A DNA stretch of 64,000 bases from Bacteroidales bacterium (lineage in GTDB: Bacteria > Bacteroidota > Bacteroidia > Bacteroidales > VadinHA17). A program made the translations under genes and the position numbers. The notes below the pieces were generated by a model that ran no database searches, had not been told where the DNA came from, and worked only from the letters and a program-made list of their open reading frames with translations. The stretch covers positions 62,001 through 126,000 of the forward strand of contig JALONR010000010.1 in the NCBI GenBank assembly GCA_025454815.1. The letters are read 5' to 3'. Below, one piece after another: positions 18,318 through 27,185 of the stretch. Within the stretch, counting starts at the first letter, position 1; each line of letters begins with the position of its first letter.

Positions 18318-19901
18318 ATGAGGAATAGCCTTATTACGCCTGTGATTATCACCTCACTTCTCTCACAGGGGTGTCATTATGAAGAAAAGGAGGCCGGAAG
18401 ACCAAACATACTCTTCATTATGACTGATGATCATGCAATGTCAGCTATCAGTGCATATGATGGCTTTCTGGCCCAGGTTGCTCCAACTCCCAATATTGAC
18501 AGAATTGCCAGGGATGGAGCATTGTTGGAAAACATGTTTTGCACCAATTCCATAAGCGGACCCTCCCGGGCATCGATTCTTACCGGGAATTACAGTCATG
18601 TCCATGGATTCTATAAAAATGAAGGAGGCGGCGATTTTGACGGCTCACAGCAAACATTTCCCAAGCTTTTTCAGAAGGCCGGATATCAGACAGTAGTGAT
18701 CGGTAAATGGCATCTGGGGACATCTCCAACCGGGTTCGACTATTACAAGGTACTTTACAACAAGGAGGGCCAGGGGTCCTATTTCGATCCCGTTTTTGAA
18801 GAATCGGGAGGAGGCCTGATTGAAGAAAAGGGAAAATACTCAACTACCGTTATTAAGGAAGATGCCTTGAACTGGCTGAAGAAGCACCGGGATAAGAAAA
18901 AGCCATTTATGCTGATGGTTCAGTTTAAGGCTCCTCACCGTCCATGGGACCCCGGACCCGGTTATCAGAACTACCTTGCCGGTATCGAAATTCCGCATCC
19001 TGCAAACTTTAATGATAATTACCAGGGAAGAACTGCGGCAAAAGATGCCTGGATGAGGATTGACGGGCACCTGAACAGGAAGGATTTAAAGATTACCCCT
19101 CCGGCCGGATTAACTGGCGGGGAACTTGAGAAATGGAATTCATATGGTAACAATGGTGAGTTCTGGACCCCTGATTCAACATTGTCGGATGCAGAACGAA
19201 AGGACTGGAAATACCAGCATTTTATAAAGGATTATCTGAGGTGTGTTAAAGCTGCTGATGATGCCATAGGAGAGGTTCTGGATTTTCTTGATGAGAGCGG
19301 TCTTGCTGATAATACTGTTGTCGTTTACACCTCTGACCAGGGATTTTTCCTGGGTGAGCACGGATGGTTTGACAAACGATTCATGTATGAGGAGTCATTT
19401 CATATGCCATGTCTAATACGCTTTCCGAAACATATTGAACCCGGAACGATTAATAATGACCTGTTGCTGAATATTGATTACGCACCCACCTTGCTTGACG
19501 CAGCCGGTATCCCTATCCCGGGGAATATACAGGGAAAAAGCTTCTTGCCTCTGCTGAAAGAAAAGAACCACTCTCCTTTCCGTGATGCAGTATACTACCA
19601 TTACTACGAATATCCTTTCTGGCATCATGTACAGCCTCATTACGGTATCCGGACCGGGCGCTACAAATTGATCCATTTTTATTACAATATTGATGAATGG
19701 GAATTTTATGACCTTGTGACAGACCCGGGCGAACTTCACAACCTATACGGCATTCAGGCGTATGACAGTATTATTGAAGCAATGAAGATCCGTCTCGATA
19801 ATCTTAAAAAAGAGACGAAAATGGATAAAACCATGGATGAGCTCAGGGAAATGACAGATGTTCAGATTAAAGGATTGTATAAAGTTGAAACTCCCAACTG
19901 A
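18318..19901 (+). CDS. S1-family sulfatase lipoprotein
   Basis: A sulfatase of about 527 residues starting at ATG 18318 (an in-frame GTG lies at 18309), 21 bases after the GH92 stop. The signal ends in a lipobox (LSQGC), so it is probably membrane anchored. The metal-binding MTDDHAMSA precedes the Ser-type maturation motif S-G-P-S-R with ILTG. GKWHLG carries the Lys-His pair and TSDQGFFLGEHGWFDKRFMYEE the distal site. The context NSISGPSRASILTG...HVHGFYKNEGG resembles the branch that includes N-acetylglucosamine-6-sulfatases, but this is a similarity of sequence, not evidence of substrate. Adjacency to GH92 suggests desulfation precedes removal of mannose. Confidence 0.88.
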   Translation: MRNSLITPVIITSLLSQGCHYEEKEAGRPNILFIMTDDHAMSAISAYDGFLAQVAPTPNIDRIARDGALLENMFCTNSISGPSRASILTGNYSHVHGFYKNEGGGDFDGSQQTFPKLFQKAGYQTVVIGKWHLGTSPTGFDYYKVLYNKEGQGSYFDPVFEESGGGLIEEKGKYSTTVIKEDALNWLKKHRDKKKPFMLMVQFKAPHRPWDPGPGYQNYLAGIEIPHPANFNDNYQGRTAAKDAWMRIDGHLNRKDLKITPPAGLTGGELEKWNSYGNNGEFWTPDSTLSDAERKDWKYQHFIKDYLRCVKAADDAIGEVLDFLDESGLADNTVVVYTSDQGFFLGEHGWFDKRFMYEESFHMPCLIRFPKHIEPGTINNDLLLNIDYAPTLLDAAGIPIPGNIQGKSFLPLLKEKNHSPFRDAVYYHYYEYPFWHHVQPHYGIRTGRYKLIHFYYNIDEWEFYDLVTDPGELHNLYGIQAYDSIIEAMKIRLDNLKKETKMDKTMDELREMTDVQIKGLYKVETPN

Positions 19902-19920
19902 TCTGTAAAATGCAGGAATT

Positions 19921-20796
19921 ATGGTTCTGAAGAAGACATGCATTGTTCCCGTCCTGCTGATACTTTTATCAACAAATGGGTGTTCGCAAAGGGAAAGCCC
20001 TGAAATCCCCTGGTTCTTCATACAACTTACCGACCCTCAGTTCGGGATGTTTGAAAATAATAACGGATTTGAAAAGGAGACATATCTCTATGAGAAGGCC
20101 GTGGTGCATATAAATAGACTGAAGCCCGACTTTGTTGTGATAACAGGCGATTTCGTTCATAATGGCGGTTCATCAGACCAGATTGAGGAGTTTAAACGTA
20201 TAACAGCCATGATTGATCACGAAATCCCGGTCTACTACACTCCGGGTAATCACGATGTCGGACAGATACCTGATGAAGAGAGCCTGGAGAACTATACCGG
20301 TAATTATGGGAGAGACAGGTTCTCTTTCAGACACAAAGGTTCAGTTTTTATTGGATTTAACTCCAGCCTGATCAAAGCCAGGCTGACGGAACCTGAACAA
20401 AAACAATATAAATGGCTCTCAGAAAAACTGAAACAAAGCCGGAAAGCACAACACATTATATTGTTTTGCCATTATCCGTTTTTTAACAAATCTTTTGATG
20501 AACCTTCAGCATACTCAAACATTGATATTGAGTACCGGAAGAAGTATCTTGATTTATTCAATGCCAGTAAGGTTGAGGCCGTTTTTTCAGGTCACTATCA
20601 CAATAACAGCCTCTCTGTTTTCGGGAATACTCAACTGGTAACCACCAGTGCCCTGGGTAAACCATTGGGTGATGCCCCGTCAGGCATGAGGATAATAAAG
20701 GTATATAGCAACAGAATTGAGCATGAGTACTTCGGGTTGGATGAGCTGCCTGATTCAGTGAATTTTAATAATCTCCGGGAAAAGGATCAACTATGA
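19921..20796 (+). CDS. Calcineurin-like metallophosphoesterase lipoprotein
   Basis: A 291-residue lipoprotein (lipobox STNGC) with all metallophosphoesterase blocks: LTDPQFG (D-x-Q in place of the usual D-x-H), ITGDFVHNGG, TPGNHDVG, CHYPFF and FSGHYHNN. It should hydrolyse a phosphate mono- or diester at the periplasmic or outer surface face. Its stop codon overlaps the start of the next gene by four bases (ATGA), so the two are co-translated. In a mannan-type locus it may remove a phosphate substituent from the glycan, but a general phosphodiesterase role is also possible. Confidence 0.85.
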   Translation: MVLKKTCIVPVLLILLSTNGCSQRESPEIPWFFIQLTDPQFGMFENNNGFEKETYLYEKAVVHINRLKPDFVVITGDFVHNGGSSDQIEEFKRITAMIDHEIPVYYTPGNHDVGQIPDEESLENYTGNYGRDRFSFRHKGSVFIGFNSSLIKARLTEPEQKQYKWLSEKLKQSRKAQHIILFCHYPFFNKSFDEPSAYSNIDIEYRKKYLDLFNASKVEAVFSGHYHNNSLSVFGNTQLVTTSALGKPLGDAPSGMRIIKVYSNRIEHEYFGLDELPDSVNFNNLREKDQL

Positions 20797-21786
20797 GAAT
20801 TTCACTTATTCCAGTATTCTGTATAAGCCTCATTTTAAACACAGCGGTTGCTCAGGAGCCTGTAAAAATTGGAGTTGCAGGTTTATCTCATTCACACGTT
20901 CTTCAATTGCTGAGAGGCCTTGACCGGGAAGACATTCAGGTTGTCGGAATTGCTGAAAGAGATACTGCCAACATTTACCTCTATTTATGAGCATCTGGAA
21001 GTTGTTGAGGCTTGTGCTCCCCGCGGTATTGATGTGATGGTTGAAAAGCCCCTTGCAGTTTCCGTCAGGCATGCAGTCGCCATGTCGAAGCTTGCAAAGA
21101 AGTACGGGATTTTACTTCTTACAAACTATGAAACATCATGGTACCCGTCGAATTATGAAGTTTTCAGAATGATAGGCGACGGTGAGTTTGGTGACCTGAG
21201 AAAGATAATTGTCTACGACGGCCATAAAGGACCAAAGGAAATCAGGGTAAACGATGAGTTTCTCGACTGGCTTACCGACCCGGTGTTAAATGGGGGAGGA
21301 GCAGTGACCGACTTTGGTTGTTATGGAGCTGATCTGATAACCTGGATTTTAAAGGGAGAAAAACCAACAGCTGTTTTTGCTGATTTAAAGCAATATAAGC
21401 CAGATGTTTATCCCCGCGTGGATGATGATGCTACAATTGTTCTTACCTATCCTGACATGGAAGGGGTCATTCATGCTTCGTGGAACTGGCCTTTTAACCG
21501 GAAGGACATGCATGTATACGGTACAACCGGATATGCATTTGTTGATGATGCGGAAACCATACGATACCGCCTTGATGAAAAATCACAGGAAAGAGTTGAG
21601 AAGGTCCCACTATCTATGGCTCCATTCAGAGATCCTTTTAAGTTCTTCGCATCGGCCATAAAAGGTGAGATTATTATCCTGCCAACAGATCTGGCCTCTA
21701 CGGAAATTAACCTTACCGTAGTTGAAATCCTTGAAGCGGCAAAAAAAAGCAGCAAAACAGGCAGACAAGTTATTTTAAACAAATGA
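20793..21786 (+). pseudogene. Gfo/Idh/MocA oxidoreductase, broken by internal deletion and frameshift
   Basis: The first part (20793-20990) encodes a signal peptide and the start of a Rossmann fold (KIGVAGLSHSHVLQLL, then VVGIAERDT) and soon hits a stop. The remainder, in another frame from about 20965, continues with FTSIYEHLEVVEACAPRG, the catalytic EKPLAVS block and the C-terminal sheet domain to 21786. About 40 residues normally found between AERD and the FTSIYEH helix are missing, and the join is out of frame, near 20964-20975. An ATG at 20920 could start the second frame, but its first residues are an out-of-frame reading of the first part. The gene is therefore probably non-functional, unless the assembly is wrong there. 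It would have been an exported NAD(P)-dependent sugar oxidoreductase. Confidence 0.82.
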
Positions 21787-21789
21787 CCG

Positions 21790-23022
21790 ATGAAAAGCAG
21801 CCTCATCCTATTGCTGATTTTTATTCATGGCAGCATTCTTATAAAAGCTTCCGGATTAACCAGCATACGCGATTTTGATGTTACCCCTGAGAACAGTGCA
21901 GCTGTCAATAAGGTAAATCTTCAGAAAGCCATAGACTGGGCTTCCGCCAGTGGCACTGCACTCTTTGTTGAACCCTCTGACGAACCCTGCTATATTGATG
22001 GCGGGATTATCCTGAAAAAGAATGTCTCCCTGATAGGTGTTCATGGTCCCACTCCTCGCGGAACGACTCACCCGTCAGAAAAACAGCCGGTTGGCAGTGT
22101 TTTCGCGATTACTGACCGGGAAAATCCTTTCTTGACAGTTGAATCCGGGACACAGATTAAAGGCATTCAGTTCTGGTATCCTGAGCAGACAATTAACGAT
22201 CCGGCAGCAATTATTCCCTACAAGGCAACCATTCAGGTTTCAAAAACAGGCAGAGCCCAGGGAGTATATCTATCCTGCCTCACTTTTTATGGCGAATACC
22301 TGGCTTTCGATTTTAATGCCAGCCGTGAAAACCCATGCGAATTAATGACCTTTGAACATTGTTACGGCTACCCGTTAAGTGGTGAATTCATCAGGATAGA
22401 CCATTGTTATGACGTCCCCCGGATAATTCACTGCCACGTCAATCCTGCCGCACAGAGATTTATTGGCGGGCAGGTGAACCGGGCTGTAGTGGATGCTGTG
22501 ATAGCAAGAAAAACATATGCATACACCATCAACCATACCGATAATGCACAGATCATAGACATCTTTACCTTTGGCACTTATGGCGGAATACTTCTTGGCG
22601 GCGAATCTTACGGACAGCTGACAAACTTTAATTTCGACTGTGTTGCTGTGGGCATACTGAAACAGGGCAATAATTCCAAAAACCGTAACTGGCAGATTGC
22701 CCAGGGTTCCATCATTGCCAATACCGGTGAAAAGGTGGAAAATATTCACCCGATTATCATTGAAGGACAGGGCCATACCTCGCTAAGCAATGTTGAAGCA
22801 TTTTCTGGTGGAAATGGCGCACTTACAACTGTCCCGGAAAATATGTCATGGGATTTTATGCTGGTCCGGGGGAATAAGAAATTAACAGTTTCTGTCTGGG
22901 GGAGCCGGATGAGGAATTATATGGCAGACTCTCCTGTTACCATTGAGAATGATCAGGCGATAATTTATATGTCCGGCTGTTTCGATAAGGAAGAAAATCT
23001 GTACAACAGGATATATAAGTGA
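21790..23022 (+). CDS. Secreted right-handed beta-helix protein, pectate-lyase-3-like
   Basis: A 410-residue exported protein that starts three bases after the preceding pseudogene. Residues about 25-100 look like the first turns of a parallel beta-helix of the pectate lyase 3/GH28-related type: VNLQKAIDWASASGTALFVEP, then GIILKKNVSLIGVHG. The remainder has the regular short beta-strand texture of such helices. These folds serve lyases, glycosidases and epimerases acting on polysaccharides. No catalytic triad can be assigned, so the activity is unknown. Position in the locus supports a role on the same glycan, possibly on uronate residues. Confidence 0.7.
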   Translation: MKSSLILLLIFIHGSILIKASGLTSIRDFDVTPENSAAVNKVNLQKAIDWASASGTALFVEPSDEPCYIDGGIILKKNVSLIGVHGPTPRGTTHPSEKQPVGSVFAITDRENPFLTVESGTQIKGIQFWYPEQTINDPAAIIPYKATIQVSKTGRAQGVYLSCLTFYGEYLAFDFNASRENPCELMTFEHCYGYPLSGEFIRIDHCYDVPRIIHCHVNPAAQRFIGGQVNRAVVDAVIARKTYAYTINHTDNAQIIDIFTFGTYGGILLGGESYGQLTNFNFDCVAVGILKQGNNSKNRNWQIAQGSIIANTGEKVENIHPIIIEGQGHTSLSNVEAFSGGNGALTTVPENMSWDFMLVRGNKKLTVSVWGSRMRNYMADSPVTIENDQAIIYMSGCFDKEENLYNRIYK

Positions 23023-23046
23023 TTTAATAATTGAACTGGAACTCAG

Positions 23047-24444
23047 ATGAAGAATGATAGCCGAATAATGGCTCCTGACAGGCTAAAACCGGCTGACAAA
23101 GACATATTCCTTTTAAATCTGTGTTTTTATTTCAAACCAGGAAGGGTACGGTCATTTAAGAGATGCCTGCTGGTTTTTCCGGTGACAGTAATTTCTTTAT
23201 TTCTTCTCCTGATATGTTCACCAGGATGCTATGGACAGCCCTCATACGGATTGAAGATCCAACAACTGACTTTCGGGCCCGGACATCATTTCTTCGGTTA
23301 TATCGGACAATGCCAGACAATTCCCTGGAACTTGTCAGGACGGTACATCCTGGGACTTGAGATCGATTCAATTGACCGGATGCCTGCCCCCCGGGAGTCA
23401 GCCACAATTATCCTGATTGATACACGCGATAATTATGAGATTATCCGGATCGAAAAGACTTATGCGTGGAATCATCAGCAGGGAACGATGTTTTACTGGA
23501 ATCCCTTAGCCCCTGAAACACAGTTCTTCTTTAACGACAGGGACACGGCGAGCGGAATGGTTTTCACAGTACTTTACGACATCACGAAGCAGAAGAGAGT
23601 GATGGAATACCGGTTCAATGAAACTCCTGTTGGAAATAGCGGCGTAGCACCCGATGGTTCAGCCTGGATCGGACTGAATTATGGGAGACTGGCCCGATTG
23701 CGGCCGGTGACCGGATATCCGGGAGCCCTTGACTGGTCAAAAGATGAAATTGCACCAGAAAGTGATGGCATTTTCATGGTTGATATGGAGACGGGTAAAA
23801 ACAGGCTCCTGGTTTCCTTTCAACAGCTTGAAAAAAAGTTAAAAGAACATGATCCTGAATTGGAGCATGATGGCCTCTTCATCAACCATACACTTTGGAA
23901 CAGGAATAACGGGCTTGTATATTTTTTCGTGAGAGCCGGTTGGAATGGTCAGGGTGGTAAACGGATCAATATCCCATTCTCGGTGCGTGCTGACGGAACC
24001 GGACTGACAATGCACGACATATATGTCGGAGGGCACCCGGAATGGGCGGAAGACAATCTCCTGATAGGTAAGCAGGGTAAAAACCAGGTTCTCTATGATG
24101 TAGACCGGAAGATGATAACCGGACAATTAGGCAATCCTGAGATTTTCCCTGACCCTGAAGGTGATATTTCCCTTTCCCCGGATGGCAATTTGCTGGTAAA
24201 CGGGTATAAGATGGGCACTGAGAATTTTTATACTGTTTTTAGGAGAAGCGACGGGATTTATGTCCGGAGCGAAGGAATTTCAAGAGGGATTTACACTGGT
24301 GACGTCCGTATTGATCCTGCTCCGCAGTGGAATAGAACCAGCGATGCTGTTCTGGTCCCCGGAGTTGACGAAAAAAACACGAGGCAGATGTTCCTGATAA
24401 AGGTTATTCCCCGTGGCGAAGGCAATAAGAATCCGGGAAGGTAG
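23047..24444 (+). CDS. Putative beta-propeller protein, oligogalacturonate-lyase-like
   Basis: A 465-residue protein with an unusually long N-terminal tail before its hydrophobic segment (about 43-62, ending SPGC). A true start could not be placed later because no other Met lies in a better position. The mature part opens with FGPGHHFFGYIGQCQTIPWN and RYILGLEIDSIDR, which I recognise as a widespread uncharacterised family. It is probably a seven-bladed propeller distantly like PL22 oligogalacturonate lyases. Repeated SPDG/APDG-type turns agree with a propeller. Activity is unknown; a lyase acting on uronic acid ends is one possibility given the neighbouring beta-helix protein. Confidence 0.6.
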   Translation: MKNDSRIMAPDRLKPADKDIFLLNLCFYFKPGRVRSFKRCLLVFPVTVISLFLLLICSPGCYGQPSYGLKIQQLTFGPGHHFFGYIGQCQTIPWNLSGRYILGLEIDSIDRMPAPRESATIILIDTRDNYEIIRIEKTYAWNHQQGTMFYWNPLAPETQFFFNDRDTASGMVFTVLYDITKQKRVMEYRFNETPVGNSGVAPDGSAWIGLNYGRLARLRPVTGYPGALDWSKDEIAPESDGIFMVDMETGKNRLLVSFQQLEKKLKEHDPELEHDGLFINHTLWNRNNGLVYFFVRAGWNGQGGKRINIPFSVRADGTGLTMHDIYVGGHPEWAEDNLLIGKQGKNQVLYDVDRKMITGQLGNPEIFPDPEGDISLSPDGNLLVNGYKMGTENFYTVFRRSDGIYVRSEGISRGIYTGDVRIDPAPQWNRTSDAVLVPGVDEKNTRQMFLIKVIPRGEGNKNPGR

Positions 24445-24495
24445 TATGACGGAAAAGGGGAATTATGCATATACAACATTTTAAATGATAAGGTT

Positions 24496-25410
24496 ATGAG
24501 AATTAGTTCATTTTTAATCACCTTTTTCCTTTTTGGCCTATGGTTTTCAGATCATCGGGCAACTTGCCAGACCAATACAGGTGATATTGACCCCGGTATA
24601 AAGTTGAAAATAATGACATACAATTTGAAGTTTGCAAGTCCTGATTTTAGTCCTTCCTGGCAAGTAAGGCGGGAAATGCAGATTGATTTAATTCGTAAAT
24701 ACAATCCTGATATTATCGGAACACAGGAGGGCCTGAAGGAACAGATTGACTATCTCGCAGATCATCTGCCAGATTATGTTGTGATAGGAGAAGGAAGAAA
24801 AGGGGGTGATGACGATGAACACATGGCGATATTCTTCAGGCGTGATAAATTCCGTCTCAGGGAGATGCAAAGTTTCCAGCTGTCTGAAACTCCGGAAATT
24901 ATCGGAAGCGGCCCTGAGGTCAATCCGCGTATGGTCACATGGGTCCGTATGGCGCTGATAAACAGACCGGCAGAAGGTGAAGCCGGTCCATACCCGCAGG
25001 ATTACCGTGGGCATTGGGAGAATACGCGCGAGTTTTATGTTTTCAATACTCATTACTTCGATGGCCGTAAGGATTCCCTGGCAAGACTTAATGCTTCCAG
25101 GCTGATTTTGAGGAGGATCAACGCCCTGGACCGGTTTGGATCGTGGACACCCGAGCGTCCGGTTTTTTTGTTGGGCGATTTCAATTGCCGCCCAGGTAGT
25201 CCACCCTATAATGTACTGGTAGGCGACCGAAATTCTTATGACTCTGATCTGCTCAGTAATTCGTTTGTAGACCAGACCAGGATTGACTGGATTCTTTATA
25301 AGGGTAATCTTAAAGTACTTAAATACGAGGTTGTGGATTACAACGTTAATGGGGTCTATCCCTCTGATCACAAGCCCATTTATGTAGAATTTGAATTGCC
25401 CGGAAAATAG
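24496..25410 (+). CDS. Secreted endonuclease/exonuclease/phosphatase-family protein
   Basis: A 304-residue exported protein with the EEP fold. LKIMTYNLKF holds the first Asn, IIGTQEG the metal-binding Glu, FNTHYFD the His, LLGDFNCRPGS the Asp-x-Asn pair, and SDHKPIYVEFEL the terminal Asp-His. All catalytic positions are present. Family members cleave phosphodiesters or phosphomonoesters in nucleic acids, phospholipids or sugars; secreted Bacteroidota versions in glycan loci are mostly uncharacterised. Together with the metallophosphoesterase at 19921 it raises the possibility of a phosphate substituent on the substrate. Confidence 0.85.
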   Translation: MRISSFLITFFLFGLWFSDHRATCQTNTGDIDPGIKLKIMTYNLKFASPDFSPSWQVRREMQIDLIRKYNPDIIGTQEGLKEQIDYLADHLPDYVVIGEGRKGGDDDEHMAIFFRRDKFRLREMQSFQLSETPEIIGSGPEVNPRMVTWVRMALINRPAEGEAGPYPQDYRGHWENTREFYVFNTHYFDGRKDSLARLNASRLILRRINALDRFGSWTPERPVFLLGDFNCRPGSPPYNVLVGDRNSYDSDLLSNSFVDQTRIDWILYKGNLKVLKYEVVDYNVNGVYPSDHKPIYVEFELPGK

Positions 25411-25491
25411 GAAGAGATTTCAGTTCAAAATACCTGCAGGAAGCTCCAATCGCTTCCGGAAATACATAAGTTTTACCTGAAAACCATAATC

Positions 25492-26652
25492 ATGTCAGAA
25501 TCAAAGATTTCTCTGAAATTTGTCACACCGGTCCTCATGTCATTCTTTGTCATGAGTTTCTGTGATATTGTCGGTATTGGGGTCGATCGTATCAAGATTG
25601 ATTTTTCCCTGAGCAATACACTGGCTCAGCTGATTCCCTCAGCTGTCTTTCTCTGGTTTTTTGTACTGTCTGTGCCTGTAGGGATCCTTCAGGACCGGAT
25701 CGGCAAACGTACTGTTCTCAATATCGGAATGACCATAACCGCAATCGGGCTATTCTTTCCGTTTTTCTTCTATTCATTCGGAACGGTGTTGTTCGGTTTT
25801 GCAATGCTCGGTATTGGAAATACAATTGTCCAGGTCTCAGCCAACCCTCTGCTTGTTGATGTAGTACCTTCCGCCAGACGATCGAGTTTGCTCAGTTTTT
25901 CCCAGTTCGTTAAATCAATCGGCTCCATGATTGCGGCCCCGTTTGCCGGATGGCTCGCCCTTCAGTTTGGTGACTGGAAACTCCTTCTTCCCGTGTTCGG
26001 AATTGTATCGGTACTGTCAGTTATATGGCTGTATTTTACTGACATCCGTGAGACGAAGAACACTGAAAAGCGAGCAACTTTTGCCTCCTCGTTCAAATTG
26101 CTGGGTACAGGATATATCGCCATGATGGTTCTTGGGATTTTCCTGGTTGTAGGGATCGACGTGGGTATCAATGCTTTTTCAGGGCAGTTTCTTCTTGCAA
26201 AATTCAACTCGCCGCAGACTTTTGCCGAGTCAGGACGAAGCGTCTATTTCTTCGGAAAAATGCTTGGCACTTTTGGCGGAGCAATTATGCTCGTAAAACT
26301 ATCAACACGCAAATTCTTCATCTGGTCAGCTATACTTGGTCTGATTTCGATTTTGTCCTTCATTTTTGCTCCTTCCGGTTCAATCGCCATGGCACTGATT
26401 TTCGTTATCGGACTTGGGGTGGCAAATATATTCCCGGTCATTTATTCTCTTACCGTAGGAAAGTACCCGCTTCGTTCGAATGAGATATCAGGGCTAATGA
26501 TCATGGCCGTTTCAGGCGGTGCCGTAATCCCCCTGGTCATGGGCTGGATAAGCGATATAAGCGGGAATGTTACCATAGCCATGATGGTTTTGGTAGTATC
26601 AATAACCTACCTGCTTCTGGTATCTCTTTTTCAGACTAAATCACAGTCATAA
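25492..26652 (+). CDS. MFS sugar transporter (FHS/fucose-permease-like)
   Basis: A 386-residue inner membrane protein with about 12 hydrophobic segments. The loop DRIGKRTVLNIGM after the second segment and the sequence GIGNTIVQVSANPLL are typical of the fucose/glucose/galactose:H+ symporter branch found in Bacteroidota loci. It would import the monosaccharide or small oligosaccharide released by the locus. It is the only inner-membrane sugar transporter in the window. No sugar kinase or isomerase gene is nearby, so cytoplasmic steps must be encoded elsewhere. Confidence 0.85.
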   Translation: MSESKISLKFVTPVLMSFFVMSFCDIVGIGVDRIKIDFSLSNTLAQLIPSAVFLWFFVLSVPVGILQDRIGKRTVLNIGMTITAIGLFFPFFFYSFGTVLFGFAMLGIGNTIVQVSANPLLVDVVPSARRSSLLSFSQFVKSIGSMIAAPFAGWLALQFGDWKLLLPVFGIVSVLSVIWLYFTDIRETKNTEKRATFASSFKLLGTGYIAMMVLGIFLVVGIDVGINAFSGQFLLAKFNSPQTFAESGRSVYFFGKMLGTFGGAIMLVKLSTRKFFIWSAILGLISILSFIFAPSGSIAMALIFVIGLGVANIFPVIYSLTVGKYPLRSNEISGLMIMAVSGGAVIPLVMGWISDISGNVTIAMMVLVVSITYLLLVSLFQTKSQS

Positions 26653-26688
26653 ATCGAACATGCAAGTAATTACATCGGTTGTCCACGG

Positions 26689-27180
26689 ATGAAGATTGGC
26701 AAAATCATATTGACAGATGTCCTGGTCATTACCACAGCTGGTTTCTCATTTTCACTAAAAGACAGACCAAAATCAATAATTAAGAAACCAAATGTGCTCA
26801 ATCTCTTTTCTGATCAACACAATAAAAGGGTGATGCGTTTTTCAGGCCACACCGATATAATCACACCCGGCCTTGATAAACCGGCCGGAGAATCTGTAGT
26901 GTCTGACAGAGCTTTTTTTACAAGAGATATAAGTGCACTTTCATGGTCGTCACTTATGATCGGACTTTATTCAATGACCCCGGGGCTGCTTTAAAATGGT
27001 GAAAATACCGGAGTAATGGATGAGAACCCGCTTGAAATCAGAAAAAAATCAATGAGAATATGTGCCTGAATGAAATAAGAACCCGGAGAAGTTACTATGA
27101 CAAATTTGTTACGGTAATTCCTTCAACCTGCAACAATGAGGTCATAATGCAGGAAGCAGAAAATCAGCCTAACCCGTAAT
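26689..27180 (+). pseudogene. Decayed S1 sulfatase remnant
   Basis: An open frame from 26689 to 26994 encodes a recognisable sulfatase N-terminus: signal-like segment, KPNVLNLFSDQHNKRVM (metal site SDQH), ITPGLDKPAGES, then ISALSWSSLMIGLY. The last block aligns with the maturation motif S-x-P-x-R...TG, but reads S-A-L-S-W and MIG. The essential Pro and Arg and the Thr are lost, so no formylglycine could form. The frame then stops at about residue 101. After the stop the same frame continues NGENTGVMDENPLEIRK, and further interrupted coding-like sequence runs to 27180. I read this as the relic of a sulfatase with internal deletion. It lies between the transporter and the next sulfatase. Confidence 0.75.
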
Positions 27181-27185
27181 ATCAG

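Noticed and set aside
20793-21786. Programmed ribosomal frameshift joining the two oxidoreductase frames
   Set aside because: About 40 conserved residues are missing at the join and no slippery sequence with a following structure is seen; a deletion explains it better.
24688-25371. A 227-residue minus-strand open frame
   Set aside because: It is antisense to the EEP-family gene, whose catalytic motifs are complete on the plus strand; the minus-strand protein shows no family features.
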